From Ferrimonas marina (GTDB lineage: Bacteria; Pseudomonadota; Gammaproteobacteria; Enterobacterales; Shewanellaceae), in contig NZ_FQXG01000002.1 in assembly GCF_900129905.1 (NCBI RefSeq), positions 124,001-188,000 on the forward strand: DNA of 64,000 bases, written 5' to 3'. The position numbers were made by a program, and so were the translations under genes. Numbering within the stretch: position 1 is the stretch's first letter; every line of letters starts with the position of its first letter. Shown piece after piece: positions 1 to 9,071 of this stretch. Below the pieces are notes generated by a model. That model saw nothing but the letters and a program-made list of their open reading frames with translations. It searched no databases and had not been told where the DNA came from.

Positions 1-300
1 GTGCAGATCCGCGCCATGCACACCTTCATCAATCAGTCGATGTATGAACCCGAAGCCCAGGCGCCGCTGTTGGCGATGTGGGAAGACAACCTGTGCAAGT
101 ACTGGGACATCGCCACCGCGGTCGCACCGGAGGTGAGCAAGGAGGACATGGACCAGGCCTTTATGATGCTGGATACCTATTTCATCGGCCTGGTGAACCA
201 GTGGTTCCTGATCCAAGACCCGGACGCCACCAAGAAAAACTGGCAGAACTTCTCGTGCATGCTGCTGCATGCCCTGCGCAAAAACAGTGACAAGGCATAA
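1..300 (+). CDS. TetR-family regulator, C-terminal part (5' end outside window)
   Basis: The reading frame is open at the left edge of the window, so only the last 99 or so residues are visible. The GTG at position 1 is probably not the true start. The visible part is all-helical, rich in Met, Trp and Phe, with short helices ending in LLHALRKN. That resembles the ligand-binding C-terminal half of TetR repressors, but the diagnostic N-terminal helix-turn-helix lies outside. A TetR-type repressor fits the context, because an RND periplasmic adaptor and pump follow on the same strand. The assignment rests on fold impression and context, not on a motif. Confidence 0.55.
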   Translation: MQIRAMHTFINQSMYEPEAQAPLLAMWEDNLCKYWDIATAVAPEVSKEDMDQAFMMLDTYFIGLVNQWFLIQDPDATKKNWQNFSCMLLHALRKNSDKA

Positions 301-310
301 GGAGATCCCC

Positions 311-550
311 ATGTCACGCAACTGGTTCTATGCCGCACAGCCCTACCTGGAGATCCTGCTGTGCTGTTACCTGCTGCTATTTGCCGGCCAGAAGGCCGCC
401 ACTGCAGTACACCACTTCAAGCTGCAACACAGCCCAACCTCTGTTTCGGCACAAGAGGATGTCGCCACCCTGGTGACTGGCTGGCTCGACCCACGCCTGA
501 CTGCGCTATTCAACTCGCTCAGCCAGGCGGACGACAAAGCCGTCCCCTGA
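311..550 (+). CDS. Small single-pass membrane protein, unknown function
   Basis: This 79-residue ORF starts at an ATG preceded by a ribosome binding site (AAGGAG) that overlaps the stop codon of the upstream regulator, so translational coupling is likely. Residues 10-28 or so (around EILLCCYLLLFAG) form one hydrophobic segment. The rest is a short polar tail without recognisable motifs. The gene sits between the TetR-type regulator and the RND adaptor gene and is probably cotranscribed with the regulator. I do not recognise a family. The good ribosome binding site and tight spacing make it more credible than its length alone. Confidence 0.55.
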   Translation: MSRNWFYAAQPYLEILLCCYLLLFAGQKAATAVHHFKLQHSPTSVSAQEDVATLVTGWLDPRLTALFNSLSQADDKAVP

Positions 551-644
551 CGACCTTTAATCCCTAATTTTTATCGGTTTCATCGAAGCAGTGTGCTCAT
601 CCCACTGCTTTGGCCCCCTATGACCTGAAGACATCTAATCGCTC

Positions 645-1751
645 ATGACTACTTCCGCACTCACCCAATTGATCCGGCCCGCCGCCACTGCGGCCGTGGC
701 ACTGACCCTGCTGGCCGGCTGCGCCGAGCCGCCGGCCGACACCACCACAGTGGTACGCCCGGTGCCGCTGTTCACCATCACCGACCAGGCCACCCACCAG
801 CTGCGTACCTTCCCGGCCCGCATCGAGGCCCGGGAGGAGACCCAGCTCTCCTTCCGCGTTCCCGGCGAGCTGGAACAGCTCAACGTGCTGGCCGGTCAGG
901 CCGTGGCCGCCGGCGCCCTGCTGGCCCTGCTGGATGACCGCGACTACCGCAGCGAGCTGGCCGCCCGCCAGGCCGACTTCGATCTGGCGGACGCGGACTT
1001 TCGCCGCCTCAAGACCCTGCGGGAGCGCCAGGTGGTGTCCCAGGCGGATTTCGACAACGCCCAGGCCCGCCTGAGTGCCGCCCAGGTGGCGCTGCAGATG
1101 GCCAAGGATCGCCTGGCAGATACCCGCCTTGAGGCGCCGTACGATGGCCGTATCGCTCAGCGTCTGGTGCAGAACCACCAGTCGGTACAAGCGATGCAGC
1201 CGGTGCTGGTAATGCAAGACAACGTCAACCTGGATGTGATTATCCAGGTGCCGGAGGCGCTGCTCAGTCGCATCCAGGAGGAGCAGGTCAGCACCGAGTA
1301 CCAGCCGGAAGTGCGCTTTGCCGCTGCCCCGAGCCAGAGCTACCCGGTCAGCTTCAAGGAGCTGTCCACCCAGATCACCCCCGGCTCCCAGTCCTTCGAG
1401 GTGCGCTTTGCCCTGACCAACCCGGCCCAGCTGACCGTGCTGCCGGGCATGGCCGCCACCCTGGAGCTGGACCTGGCGCAACTGCAGCCCAGCACCTTTG
1501 GTGCCGGTGAGATCACCGTCCCTGTGACCGCCGTCATTGCCGACAACACCACCGGCCAGGACCAGGTCTGGGTCTACCAGCCGGACAACGGCACCGTCCG
1601 TCCTGTCGCCGTCACCCTCGGCGCCATCAGCCAGGATGGGGTAACCGTGCAAGGTCCGCTGACCCCGGGCGATCAGATCGTCTCCGCCGGCGTCGCCAGC
1701 CTGCGTGATGGCATGGCAGTGAAGCCGCTGGTGCGTGAGCGAGGGATCTGA
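645..1751 (+). CDS. RND efflux periplasmic adaptor lipoprotein (HlyD/MFP family)
   Basis: This 368-residue protein has a lipoprotein signal peptide ending in the lipobox LAGC at about residue 25. It is therefore expected to be anchored in the inner membrane and to face the periplasm. The body follows the membrane-fusion-protein plan: a split lipoyl half-motif (FRVPGELEQLNVLAGQ), an alpha-hairpin with ERQVVSQADFDNAQARLSAA, a second lipoyl half (LEAPYDGRIAQRLV), then beta-barrel and membrane-proximal domains. Adaptors of this family link an inner-membrane RND pump to an outer-membrane channel. The stop codon is two bases from the start of the RND pump gene, so the two form one operon. No outer-membrane channel gene is present nearby. 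The substrate cannot be inferred. Confidence 0.93.
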   Translation: MTTSALTQLIRPAATAAVALTLLAGCAEPPADTTTVVRPVPLFTITDQATHQLRTFPARIEAREETQLSFRVPGELEQLNVLAGQAVAAGALLALLDDRDYRSELAARQADFDLADADFRRLKTLRERQVVSQADFDNAQARLSAAQVALQMAKDRLADTRLEAPYDGRIAQRLVQNHQSVQAMQPVLVMQDNVNLDVIIQVPEALLSRIQEEQVSTEYQPEVRFAAAPSQSYPVSFKELSTQITPGSQSFEVRFALTNPAQLTVLPGMAATLELDLAQLQPSTFGAGEITVPVTAVIADNTTGQDQVWVYQPDNGTVRPVAVTLGAISQDGVTVQGPLTPGDQIVSAGVASLRDGMAVKPLVRERGI

Positions 1752-1753
1752 GC

Positions 1754-4700
1754 ATGCGCATTACCGATTACAGCCTGCGCAACAAGGTGATCAGCTGGAC
1801 CGTGGTCCTGCTGTTACTGGTGGGCGGTTCCTTGTCGTTCACCAACCTGGGGCAGCTGGAGTTCCCGGAATTCCCCATCCCCCAGGCCCTGGTCAATACC
1901 CCCTACCCCGGCGCCTCGCCGGAACAGGTGGAGGAGGAGGTGACCCTGCCGTTGGAGCGGGCGCTGCAACGGTTGGAGTACATCAAGCACGTCACCAGCA
2001 TCTCCAGTGCCGGTTTGTCGCAAATCATGGTGGAGCTGAAGGACGATTACAGTGCCGATCAGCAGCCGCAGATCTGGGATGAGCTGCGCCGCAAGGTGAA
2101 TGATGCCCAGGCCAGCTTGCCGCCGGGGGTCTACCCCTCGGAGGTCAACGACGACTTCTCCGATGTGTACGGCATCCTGTTCAACGTCAGTGGCGCCGAC
2201 TACAGCTACCGCGAACTGGAGGACTACGCCAAGATCCTTCACCGGGAGCTGAGCCTGGTGGAGGGGGTGAAGAACGTCAATATTGCCGGCACCGTGCAGC
2301 AGCAGGTGGTACTGGAGATCGCCCAGGATAAGCTCACCGCGCTGGGTCTGGACCCGTCCTGGATCTACGGCCTGATCCAGACCCAGAACCAGGTCTCCAA
2401 CGCCGGTAACATGCTGATCCAGGGTCAGTCCGTGCGTATCCACCCCACCGGCGAGTTCGCCTCTGTGGAGGAGCTGGCACAGCTGATCGTGAGCCCGCCG
2501 GGCAGCAGCGAACTGGTCTACCTGGGGGACATCGCCGAGATCTCCACCGCCTTTGAGGAGACCCCGTTCAACCTCTACCGCAGCAACGGCGTACCAGCCA
2601 TCTCCCTGGGAGTTTCCTTCGCCAAGGGGGTTAACGTGGTGGACGTAGGTGCCGCCATCGACGCCCGCCTGGCCGAGCTGGAGAACCAGCGCCCACTAGG
2701 GATGGACCTGACCAAGGTCAACGATCAGGCCAAGGTGGTTAGCAAGGCGGTATCGGAGTTCCTGGTGAGTCTCGCTATGGCCATCGCCATCGTCATCCTG
2801 GTGCTGCTGGTAACCATGGGGCTGCGCTCCGGCATCCTGATGGGCGCCATCTTGCTGCTCACCATCCTCGGCACCTTTATCGGCATGAACATGCTCAACA
2901 TCGAGCTGGAGCTGATCTCCCTCGGTGCCCTGATCATTGCCCTGGGGATGCTGGTGGATAACGCCATCGTGGTTACCGAAGGGGTGCTGGTAGGTCTTCA
3001 GCGCGGCCAAAGCCGACTGACCGCCATCAAGAACGTGGTCAACCAGCAGGCGATGCCGCTGCTGGGCGCTACGGTGATCGCCATCCTGGCGTTTGCCCCC
3101 ATCGGTCTGTCCAGCGACGCCACCGGTGACTTTATGCGCTCGCTGTTCCTGGTGCTGCTGATCTCCTTGTCACTGAGCTGGTTCTTGGCCATCACCCTGA
3201 CCCCGTTCTTCTGCAACCTGATGTTCAAGGAGCAGGCAGTAACAGAGGGCGAACAACAGGACCCGTACAAAGGGGTGCTGTTCCGACTCTACCGGGCCAG
3301 CCTGATGCTGGCACTGCGCCACCGGATGATCTCCCTGGTGCTGATCATCGCCACCCTGTTCGGTGCCCTGGCGGCGTTTGGCCAGGTGAAGCAGCAGTTC
3401 TTCCCGCCCTCGACCACGCCGGTGTTCTTCGTCGACGTGTGGATGCGCGAAGGCACCGACATGCGCCAGAACGAGCAGAACATGATCAAGCTGGAGCAGG
3501 AGCTGCTGGCCTTCGAGGAGGTGAAGAACGTCACCACGGTGATGGGCATGGGTGCCCAGCGCTTCGTGCTGACCTACGCCCCGGAGATGGCCTACAGCAG
3601 CTACGCCCAGCTGATCGTGGAAACCGACAGCCTCGCCACCATCGAGCGGATGCTGCCGGAGGTGCGCAGCCGATTGAGCGAGAACCATCCTGAGTTTGAG
3701 TACAAGTTCAAACTGATGGAGAACGGCCCAGCCCCGGCGGCTCGCATCGAGGCGCGTTTCTACGGTGCCGATCCGGACGTGCTGCGTCAGCTCGCAGCCC
3801 AGGCCATCGCTGCGATGGAGCAGGTCCCCGGTGCGGTGGACATCCGCAACAACTGGCGTGAGCCCGCCCCCATTGTCCGGCCCCAACTGGATGAGGCCGC
3901 GGCCCGTCGCAGCGGGATCTCCAAGCAGGCGCTGGACCAGGCCCTGCTGGTGAACTTCACCGGCCTGACCGTCGGCCTCTACCGTGACGGCAGCTACCTG
4001 ATGCCCATCGTCGCCCGGGCACCGGAGTCGGAGCGCTTCAACGCCGACCGGGTGCAGGATCTGCAGGTCTGGAGCCAGGAGCGCAACGCCTTTGTGCCCA
4101 TCAGCCAGGCGGTGAGCGGCTTCACCACCGAGATGGAAGATCCCATCATCATGCGCCGCAACAACAAGCGGGTGCTGACGGTGCTGGCCGACGTGGCGCC
4201 CTTCGCTGACGACACTCCGGAGTCGATGCGACAGAAACTGCGTGCTGGCGTCGAAGCCATCGAGCTGCCGCCGGGTTACACCTTCGAGTGGGGTGGCGAG
4301 TTCGAGATGGCCAACGAAGCCAACGAGGCGGTGTTTGCCAGTGTGCCCATGGGCTACCTGGCGATGTTCCTGATCACCATGCTGCTGTTCGGCACCCTGC
4401 GTCAGCCGCTGGCGATCTGGACCACGGTACCGCTGTCGCTGATCGGCATCGCCACCGGTCTGCTGCTGCTGGATGTGCCCTTCTCCTTCACCGCCCTGCT
4501 GGGGATGCTGAGCCTGTCCGGCATGGTGGTAAAAAACGGCATCGTGCTGGTGGAGCAGATCAACATCGAGGCGAGCAAGGAGGGCAACCCGATCCAGACC
4601 GCCATCGTCGACGCCTCGGTCAGCCGGGTCCGCCCGGTGTGCATGGCGGCGCTGACCACCATGCTGGGGATGATCCCTCTGCTGGCGGACGCCTTCTTCC

Positions 4701-4822
4701 AGTCCATGGCGGTGACCATCATCTTCGGTCTGGGCTTTGCCACCGTGCTGACCCTGGTGGTACTGCCGGTGATCTACTCACTGCTGCACCGCATCCGCTT
4801 CGACCAGCCCCTGGCCGCGTAA
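1754..4822 (+). CDS. RND-family inner-membrane efflux transporter
   Basis: This 1022-residue protein has the normal length and layout of HAE-type RND pumps: an N-terminal transmembrane helix, a large periplasmic loop, a block of helices at about residues 335-490, a second periplasmic loop and a C-terminal helix block. The family motif around transmembrane helix 4 reads GMLVDNAIVV. It carries Asp-Asn where AcrB has two aspartates, a variant known in several RND subgroups. The helix-10 lysine is present in VVKNGIVLVE. Such pumps export drugs or other small molecules by proton antiport with an adaptor and an outer-membrane channel. The gene follows the adaptor by two bases. It ends just before a strong hairpin terminator. 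Confidence 0.95.
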   Translation: MRITDYSLRNKVISWTVVLLLLVGGSLSFTNLGQLEFPEFPIPQALVNTPYPGASPEQVEEEVTLPLERALQRLEYIKHVTSISSAGLSQIMVELKDDYSADQQPQIWDELRRKVNDAQASLPPGVYPSEVNDDFSDVYGILFNVSGADYSYRELEDYAKILHRELSLVEGVKNVNIAGTVQQQVVLEIAQDKLTALGLDPSWIYGLIQTQNQVSNAGNMLIQGQSVRIHPTGEFASVEELAQLIVSPPGSSELVYLGDIAEISTAFEETPFNLYRSNGVPAISLGVSFAKGVNVVDVGAAIDARLAELENQRPLGMDLTKVNDQAKVVSKAVSEFLVSLAMAIAIVILVLLVTMGLRSGILMGAILLLTILGTFIGMNMLNIELELISLGALIIALGMLVDNAIVVTEGVLVGLQRGQSRLTAIKNVVNQQAMPLLGATVIAILAFAPIGLSSDATGDFMRSLFLVLLISLSLSWFLAITLTPFFCNLMFKEQAVTEGEQQDPYKGVLFRLYRASLMLALRHRMISLVLIIATLFGALAAFGQVKQQFFPPSTTPVFFVDVWMREGTDMRQNEQNMIKLEQELLAFEEVKNVTTVMGMGAQRFVLTYAPEMAYSSYAQLIVETDSLATIERMLPEVRSRLSENHPEFEYKFKLMENGPAPAARIEARFYGADPDVLRQLAAQAIAAMEQVPGAVDIRNNWREPAPIVRPQLDEAAARRSGISKQALDQALLVNFTGLTVGLYRDGSYLMPIVARAPESERFNADRVQDLQVWSQERNAFVPISQAVSGFTTEMEDPIIMRRNNKRVLTVLADVAPFADDTPESMRQKLRAGVEAIELPPGYTFEWGGEFEMANEANEAVFASVPMGYLAMFLITMLLFGTLRQPLAIWTTVPLSLIGIATGLLLLDVPFSFTALLGMLSLSGMVVKNGIVLVEQINIEASKEGNPIQTAIVDASVSRVRPVCMAALTTMLGMIPLLADAFFQSMAVTIIFGLGFATVLTLVVLPVIYSLLHRIRFDQPLAA

Positions 4823-4880
4823 GCCTTCTGCAGCGGGTGTTGATGGCATAAGCCAAACGAGTATGGCCTCCGCCCAAAAC

Positions 4881-4911
4881 AAAAGCGCCCGCATATAGCG
4901 GGCGCTTTTTT
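4881..4911. terminator. Bidirectional rho-independent terminator
   Basis: A perfect stem (AAAAGCGCCCGC / GCGGGCGCTTTT with a short ATATA-like loop) is followed by a T run on the plus strand and preceded by an A run that serves the minus strand. It lies between the convergent RND pump and patatin genes and can end both transcripts. Confidence 0.9.
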
Positions 4912-4916
4912 GTTGC

Positions 4917-6095
4917 TCAGGGCAGCTGCTCAGCCCACAAGGTGTTTTGCACCGCCTTGTTGTAGCCGTAGTCGTACAGTGCCTGCATGTAGTCCTGATC
5001 GAACATCGCCTTGGTGGTCTTCTTGCCATCAAAGTCGTCGTCGATGAAGGTGAAGGACAGCGACAGGTCAGACACCTCACTGAAGTACATCATCCGGTAC
5101 AGATCGCCACGGGATTGCTGGATGGTCAGGCTCTTCAGGCTGCGGTTGAGCAGCGCCATCCCTTTGTCCTTGGTGGGGCTGTAAGGCATTTTCAGCATGC
5201 CGTTACGGATCACGTGCACCTGGGGCGTCTCGGTCAGGCCCTGGGCTTCGCTGATCTTGCGGTAATCGACGTTGGCCGGCTGGAAGAACATCTGCTCAGA
5301 CAAGCCCCCGTCCACGTGCAGCTCCTCCATCACCGCGCCATTGGCCATAACGTTGATGAACTGCGGCGGAAACACACCGGGAATGGAGGAACTGGCCGCC
5401 AGCACCTGGTGGATAAGGGCATCACGGTTGGCAAGGTCACTGTTGGCGATCTGCCCCAGGTTCCACACCACCAGCTGACCGGAATCAAACTGGGTGGTGC
5501 CGATCAGCAGACGACGGCCAGCACGATGCTGTTCAGCGATCTGCTCGATCATCTTCGGGCTGTATACCTCGGCGATGAACTCGTACATGTTCTTGCCGTT
5601 GGTGAAGGCATCCTTAAGCAGCGCATTAAAGAAGTTGCGCTTGCCCAGCACCATCTTGTCGTCGATGCCCAGCATCACCTCCTGCAGCTGGTGGATCTGC
5701 TCTCCCCCGACAAACACAAAGGGGGCAATCAGGGAACCGGCGCTGATCCCGGTAACCACTGAGTAATCGGCCAACTGGCCGCTGTCATACAGGCCATTGA
5801 TCACACCAGCACCAAAGGCACCGTTGGCACCCCCACCGGACAGGGCGAGGATGCTCATGCGGTCGCCGTCGACGCGCACCGGTGTGGTACCGCTTTCGGC
5901 GTCGTAAAACAGCTCAACGTCGTCGTCCGCCCAGACTCGCAGCGGCTCCTGCTTAGCGATGGGAGAGGTGTGCGCGACCTTAGCGTCGCGGTAATTATCC
6001 TGGTCGACGCGAACGTCCAGGCCATGGGTAGAACTACAGCCACTGACCGCTATAACGACCGCGACCAGGGCAAACAGGGATCGGGATTGTTTCAT
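4917..6095 (-). CDS. Patatin-like phospholipase, lipoprotein
   Basis: The start is placed at the ATG at 6095 because it begins a clear lipoprotein signal peptide with lipobox VSGC (lipidated Cys20). The longer open frame upstream has no signal sequence. The 392-residue protein carries the patatin catalytic signature: the glycine-rich oxyanion loop SGGGANGAFG at about residues 86-95, the nucleophile elbow GISAG with Ser118, and the catalytic Asp in the DGG motif of HVDGGLSEQ. These indicate a Ser-Asp dyad acyl hydrolase acting on phospholipids or other acyl esters at the cell envelope. The gene stands alone and converges on the RND operon. The natural substrate is unknown. Confidence 0.9.
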   Translation of the reverse strand: MKQSRSLFALVAVVIAVSGCSSTHGLDVRVDQDNYRDAKVAHTSPIAKQEPLRVWADDDVELFYDAESGTTPVRVDGDRMSILALSGGGANGAFGAGVINGLYDSGQLADYSVVTGISAGSLIAPFVFVGGEQIHQLQEVMLGIDDKMVLGKRNFFNALLKDAFTNGKNMYEFIAEVYSPKMIEQIAEQHRAGRRLLIGTTQFDSGQLVVWNLGQIANSDLANRDALIHQVLAASSSIPGVFPPQFINVMANGAVMEELHVDGGLSEQMFFQPANVDYRKISEAQGLTETPQVHVIRNGMLKMPYSPTKDKGMALLNRSLKSLTIQQSRGDLYRMMYFSEVSDLSLSFTFIDDDFDGKKTTKAMFDQDYMQALYDYGYNKAVQNTLWAEQLP

Positions 6096-6382
6096 GCTCG
6101 TACTCAACTCTTCTGCTTCACCCCCTTGGTGAAGGTGAGTGAACTGGCAGGGGGCTACCGGGATGGCAGCTCGGAACGCGGCAGAGTCTAGGGGGTTCAC
6201 AGGATCGCAACCAATCGCATTTGAAGGATGCAATCCGTCCAGCAAAGGAGGAGCACTCGGCAGCCAAAACAGGCCAGGAAACCGTACGTTGGACGGATGA
6301 GATCCGGCAAACACGAGGCGGAATTGAGGCCCTTCAGCGCTAAGCTGGCGCTCCAGATTTTAGCAACCCAGGAACCCTGCTC

Positions 6383-6808
6383 ATGCACCATCAACTGCGA
6401 TCCTTGCGCCCACTGACCTTTCTCTCCCTGGCCTCACTGGCTCTGCTCTCCCTCTCAGCCCAGGCCAACGTCATTGTCGACACTCAAGGGGTGGATATGG
6501 AGCGCTATCACGCCGACCGCTATGAGTGCGAGCAGCTCAGCCAACAGGTCGAGCACCAGCAAACCGACTCGCTCGGCCACGACGCCCTGCGCTCCACCGG
6601 CAAAGGGGCACTGCTGGGAGCCGCCGGCGGGGCCATCGCCGGTGGCAGCGGCAGCAAGGGCGCCAAGATTGGCGCCGGAGTGGGCCTGGTCAGCGGTGCC
6701 CTGCACCACAGTGCCGAAAAGCGAGAGGCGCAGCAGGAGTACTCTTTCGAGCAGCAACAGGTGGTGCGTAACTGCCTGATCAACCGCGGCTACCAGGTAC
6801 TGAACTAA
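6383..6808 (+). CDS. Secreted glycine-zipper protein
   Basis: This 141-residue protein begins with a signal peptide (cleavage likely after LSAQA, near residue 28). It contains a glycine-zipper stretch at about residues 74-106 (GALLGAAGGAIAGGSG and GAKIGAGVGLVSGAL). Such segments insert into or associate with membranes in the outer-membrane glycine-zipper families. Two cysteines (in YECEQ and RNCL) flank the zipper and could form a disulfide in the periplasm. The C-terminal NCLINRGYQVLN resembles the tail seen in many short envelope proteins of this type. The function is unknown. The gene is monocistronic, with a divergent patatin gene upstream. Confidence 0.8.
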   Translation: MHHQLRSLRPLTFLSLASLALLSLSAQANVIVDTQGVDMERYHADRYECEQLSQQVEHQQTDSLGHDALRSTGKGALLGAAGGAIAGGSGSKGAKIGAGVGLVSGALHHSAEKREAQQEYSFEQQQVVRNCLINRGYQVLN

Positions 6809-7040
6809 CACGGAGCGTTACGACAAGGCGCAGAGAAAGGCTCACTGGATCACAAAGTTGGTGACCGAACCCGGTTTTGGCACATCCAGGGGCAAATGTC
6901 TCACCCGCAATCATCGCAAAGGGATTAATCTCGGCACATCCAAGCCTCTGACTGTAACGAGCATGCCGGTGTAATATACGACGCCGACCCAAGCCCAAAC
7001 TGAGTCAAGCTGAGTCACCCGACATGTTGAGTCTGCCGAA

Positions 7041-8423
7041 ATGATGCCATCCCGTGCCCTGCCCTTTTCCCTACCGCGCGCCGCTGTGCTGAGTGCCGCT
7101 GTGCTGGCCCTGTCCGCTTGTAGTGGCGAGCGTCCCGGTACCGTCAGTGAAAACTGGCAACCGGCCTTTCCTGACCAGTACGACAGCTGGGCCAGCAGCA
7201 TCGAGACCGACCAGAAGATTGACCTGCTGGCCAAACGGCCGGCAATGGTGGTGCTCTGGGCCGGCTACCCCTTTGCCCGGGACTACAAGAGCGCTCGCGG
7301 CCACCAGTTTGCCGTCACCGACGTCACCAACACCCTGCGTACCGGCGGCCCCATGGGCGTGGAGGGCGAGCATGACCTGCCCGCCAGTTGCTGGAGCTGC
7401 AAAACCCCGGATGCGCCCCGGCTGATGGAGGAGTACGGCGAACTGGGCTTTGCCGCCAAGAAATTCAGCGAAGTGGGCCATGAGATCACCTCTGGCTCCA
7501 TTGGCTGCAGCGACTGCCACGAGGATGGCAAGGCCGATCTGCGCCTGAGTCGTCCCCACGCCCAGCATGCCATGGAGAAGATCAAGCAGCCGTTTGAGCA
7601 GCAAAGTGCTTCCCTCCAGGCAGCCCAGACCTGCGGCCAGTGCCACGTGGAGTACTACTTCCAGCCAGAGCAGGAGAACCGGGTCAACATCCCCTGGATC
7701 TTCGGCAACACCGCCGACGAGATTGAGCGCTACTACGACACCCGCCGCTTCCACGACTGGGTTCACCCCCTGTCCGGCGCTCCCATGCTCAAGGCCCAGC
7801 ACCCGGAGTACGAAACCTGGGGCCGCAGCGTCCATGCCGAACACGACGTTACCTGCGTCAGCTGCCATATGCCCAGCAAGCAGAACGCGCAGGGCCAGCA
7901 CTACACCGAGCACAACGTCACCGGAGCGATGGACAACTACGAGTTAGCCTGCGCCCAGTGCCACGACAGCGAAGCCGAGCTGCGCCAAAGCCTGGCCAGC
8001 AGTAAGGCCGCCATCGATGAAGCCCGCACCAAGCTGGAAGCCACCCTGGTTAAGGCCCACATCGAGGCCCGTGCGGCCTGGGACAGTGGCGCCAAGTGGC
8101 ACCAGATGGAATCGCCACTGATGGACATCCGTCACGGCCAGTGGCGCTGGGACTTCGCCATCGCCTCCCACGGCATCCATGCCCACAACCCGGAAGAGGC
8201 CCTGACCCTGTTGGCAGTAGGACAGCGCCAGGCCAACATGGCCCGGGCCAAGCTGGCCGCGGTACTGGAGGAGCTGGGCGCTGAGCAAGTGCGCTACCCA
8301 GAGCTGGCTGACAAGGCCAGCGCCCAGGCCTTCGTCGGCCTGGACATGGCAGCACTGGAAGCTGAAAAGCAGCGCTTCCTCGAGCAGGTCACCCAGCATT
8401 GGTCTGACGCCACCCGCCGATAA
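7041..8423 (+). CDS. nrfA: Ammonia-forming cytochrome c nitrite reductase NrfA
   Basis: This 460-residue protein carries five heme-binding motifs in the NrfA arrangement: CWSCK at 117-121 (the lysine-ligated active-site heme), then CSDCH at 156-160, CGQCH at 198-202, CVSCH at 272-276 and CAQCH at 304-308. NrfA reduces nitrite to ammonium with six electrons in the periplasm during anaerobic respiration. The signal sequence ends in LSAC with Cys27, a lipobox-like site. The enzyme may therefore be a lipoprotein rather than soluble as in the best-studied species. No nrfBCD or nrfH partner is adjacent, so the electron donor must be encoded elsewhere. A strong terminator follows, so the gene appears monocistronic. 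Confidence 0.96.
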   Translation: MMPSRALPFSLPRAAVLSAAVLALSACSGERPGTVSENWQPAFPDQYDSWASSIETDQKIDLLAKRPAMVVLWAGYPFARDYKSARGHQFAVTDVTNTLRTGGPMGVEGEHDLPASCWSCKTPDAPRLMEEYGELGFAAKKFSEVGHEITSGSIGCSDCHEDGKADLRLSRPHAQHAMEKIKQPFEQQSASLQAAQTCGQCHVEYYFQPEQENRVNIPWIFGNTADEIERYYDTRRFHDWVHPLSGAPMLKAQHPEYETWGRSVHAEHDVTCVSCHMPSKQNAQGQHYTEHNVTGAMDNYELACAQCHDSEAELRQSLASSKAAIDEARTKLEATLVKAHIEARAAWDSGAKWHQMESPLMDIRHGQWRWDFAIASHGIHAHNPEEALTLLAVGQRQANMARAKLAAVLEELGAEQVRYPELADKASAQAFVGLDMAALEAEKQRFLEQVTQHWSDATRR

Positions 8424-8444
8424 CCTGCCCCCTCGATAACCGGC

Positions 8445-8480
8445 AAAAGGCCGCGGTGCGCATAGCACCGCGGCCTTTTT
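8445..8480 (+). terminator. Rho-independent terminator of nrfA
   Basis: A 15-bp perfect stem (arms 8445-8459 and 8465-8479) around a five-base loop ends in a T run. It lies 22 bases after the nrfA stop codon. Confidence 0.9.
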
Positions 8481-8585
8481 AATGCACTGGTATTAATGAC
8501 ACTGGTAATAACGGCTCTGACACAAAGGGCGCTAACACAGAAGGCACTGACAGGCACAAGCGGCTCTGGCACGCCTCTGACCCAA

Positions 8586-8618
8586 TCATGCCTTTGCTCC
8601 AGTCATGCCTTTGCTCCA
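8586..8618. repeat. Tandem 16-17-bp duplication
   Basis: The 16-mer TCATGCCTTTGCTCCA occurs at 8586-8601 and again at 8603-8618, separated by one base. The preceding 90 bases also contain several degenerate copies of CACTGG/CACTGA. The duplication lies in the leader of the small ORF that starts at 8670. Confidence 0.8.
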
Positions 8619-8669
8619 AACAGGGCTTCAGCGCGTAGTAATGGCACACCAATTGATTCAAGCCGTTGC

Positions 8670-9020
8670 ATGCCCTTTTCCCGTTCCGCCAATCGCCCAC
8701 CGCCACGCCCCCGGCCGCCCAATGACGCCGAAACACGGTTCTATAGTGCGGTGTTCGCCAAGCTTCGTGCCCAGCCCGAGCTGCAACAGCAGCTTCGCAC
8801 TAACCTGGCGCAGTTCCAGGCCCGGCAGTTCCTTAGCAAAAGTCAGCGCCGCGCCCTGGTGGACTTTGGTTGGATCCTGGCGGCCAATCTCAGTCTGGAT
8901 GAGCTTGAGCAACGGTTGATGGCGGACGATCGCAACGGCCAGCGTCTTCGTCGCTTCCCCCAGCTGTTTCATGGCGTGCTCAGCCCAGAGGAGCTGGAAC
9001 GACTGCACCACTCGGGCTGA
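8670..9020 (+). CDS. Small basic hypothetical protein
   Basis: The open frame extends upstream to 8496, but the upstream part translates the repeated leader and has no protein-like composition. The ATG at 8670 is therefore preferred, giving 116 residues. After a Pro/Arg-rich start the protein becomes a plausible helical domain (about residues 25-110) with AKLRAQPELQQQLRTNL and LSKSQRRALVDFGWILAAN. No catalytic or binding motif was recognised, and no function is proposed. It lies between nrfA and the AT-rich ankyrin insert. Confidence 0.55.
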   Translation: MPFSRSANRPPPRPRPPNDAETRFYSAVFAKLRAQPELQQQLRTNLAQFQARQFLSKSQRRALVDFGWILAANLSLDELEQRLMADDRNGQRLRRFPQLFHGVLSPEELERLHHSG

Positions 9021-9044
9021 GAGTGCCCTTTGAGGTCCGAGCGA

Positions 9045-9071
9045 GTTTCAATCCACTCTGACCCCATTGGT
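9045..9071. repeat. 27-bp direct repeat, left copy, flanking AT-rich insert
   Basis: This 27-base sequence begins GTTTCAATCCACTCTGACC and ends in ATTGGT. It recurs at 10464-10490 in the same orientation with one mismatch (position 21, C against T). The copy abuts the stop codon of the ankyrin gene. Confidence 0.9.

Noticed and set aside
618-1652. 344-residue minus-strand open frame opposite the RND adaptor gene
   Set aside because: It is a shadow of the adaptor gene, with Gly/Leu/Gln/His-rich composition, no domain and no ribosome binding site.
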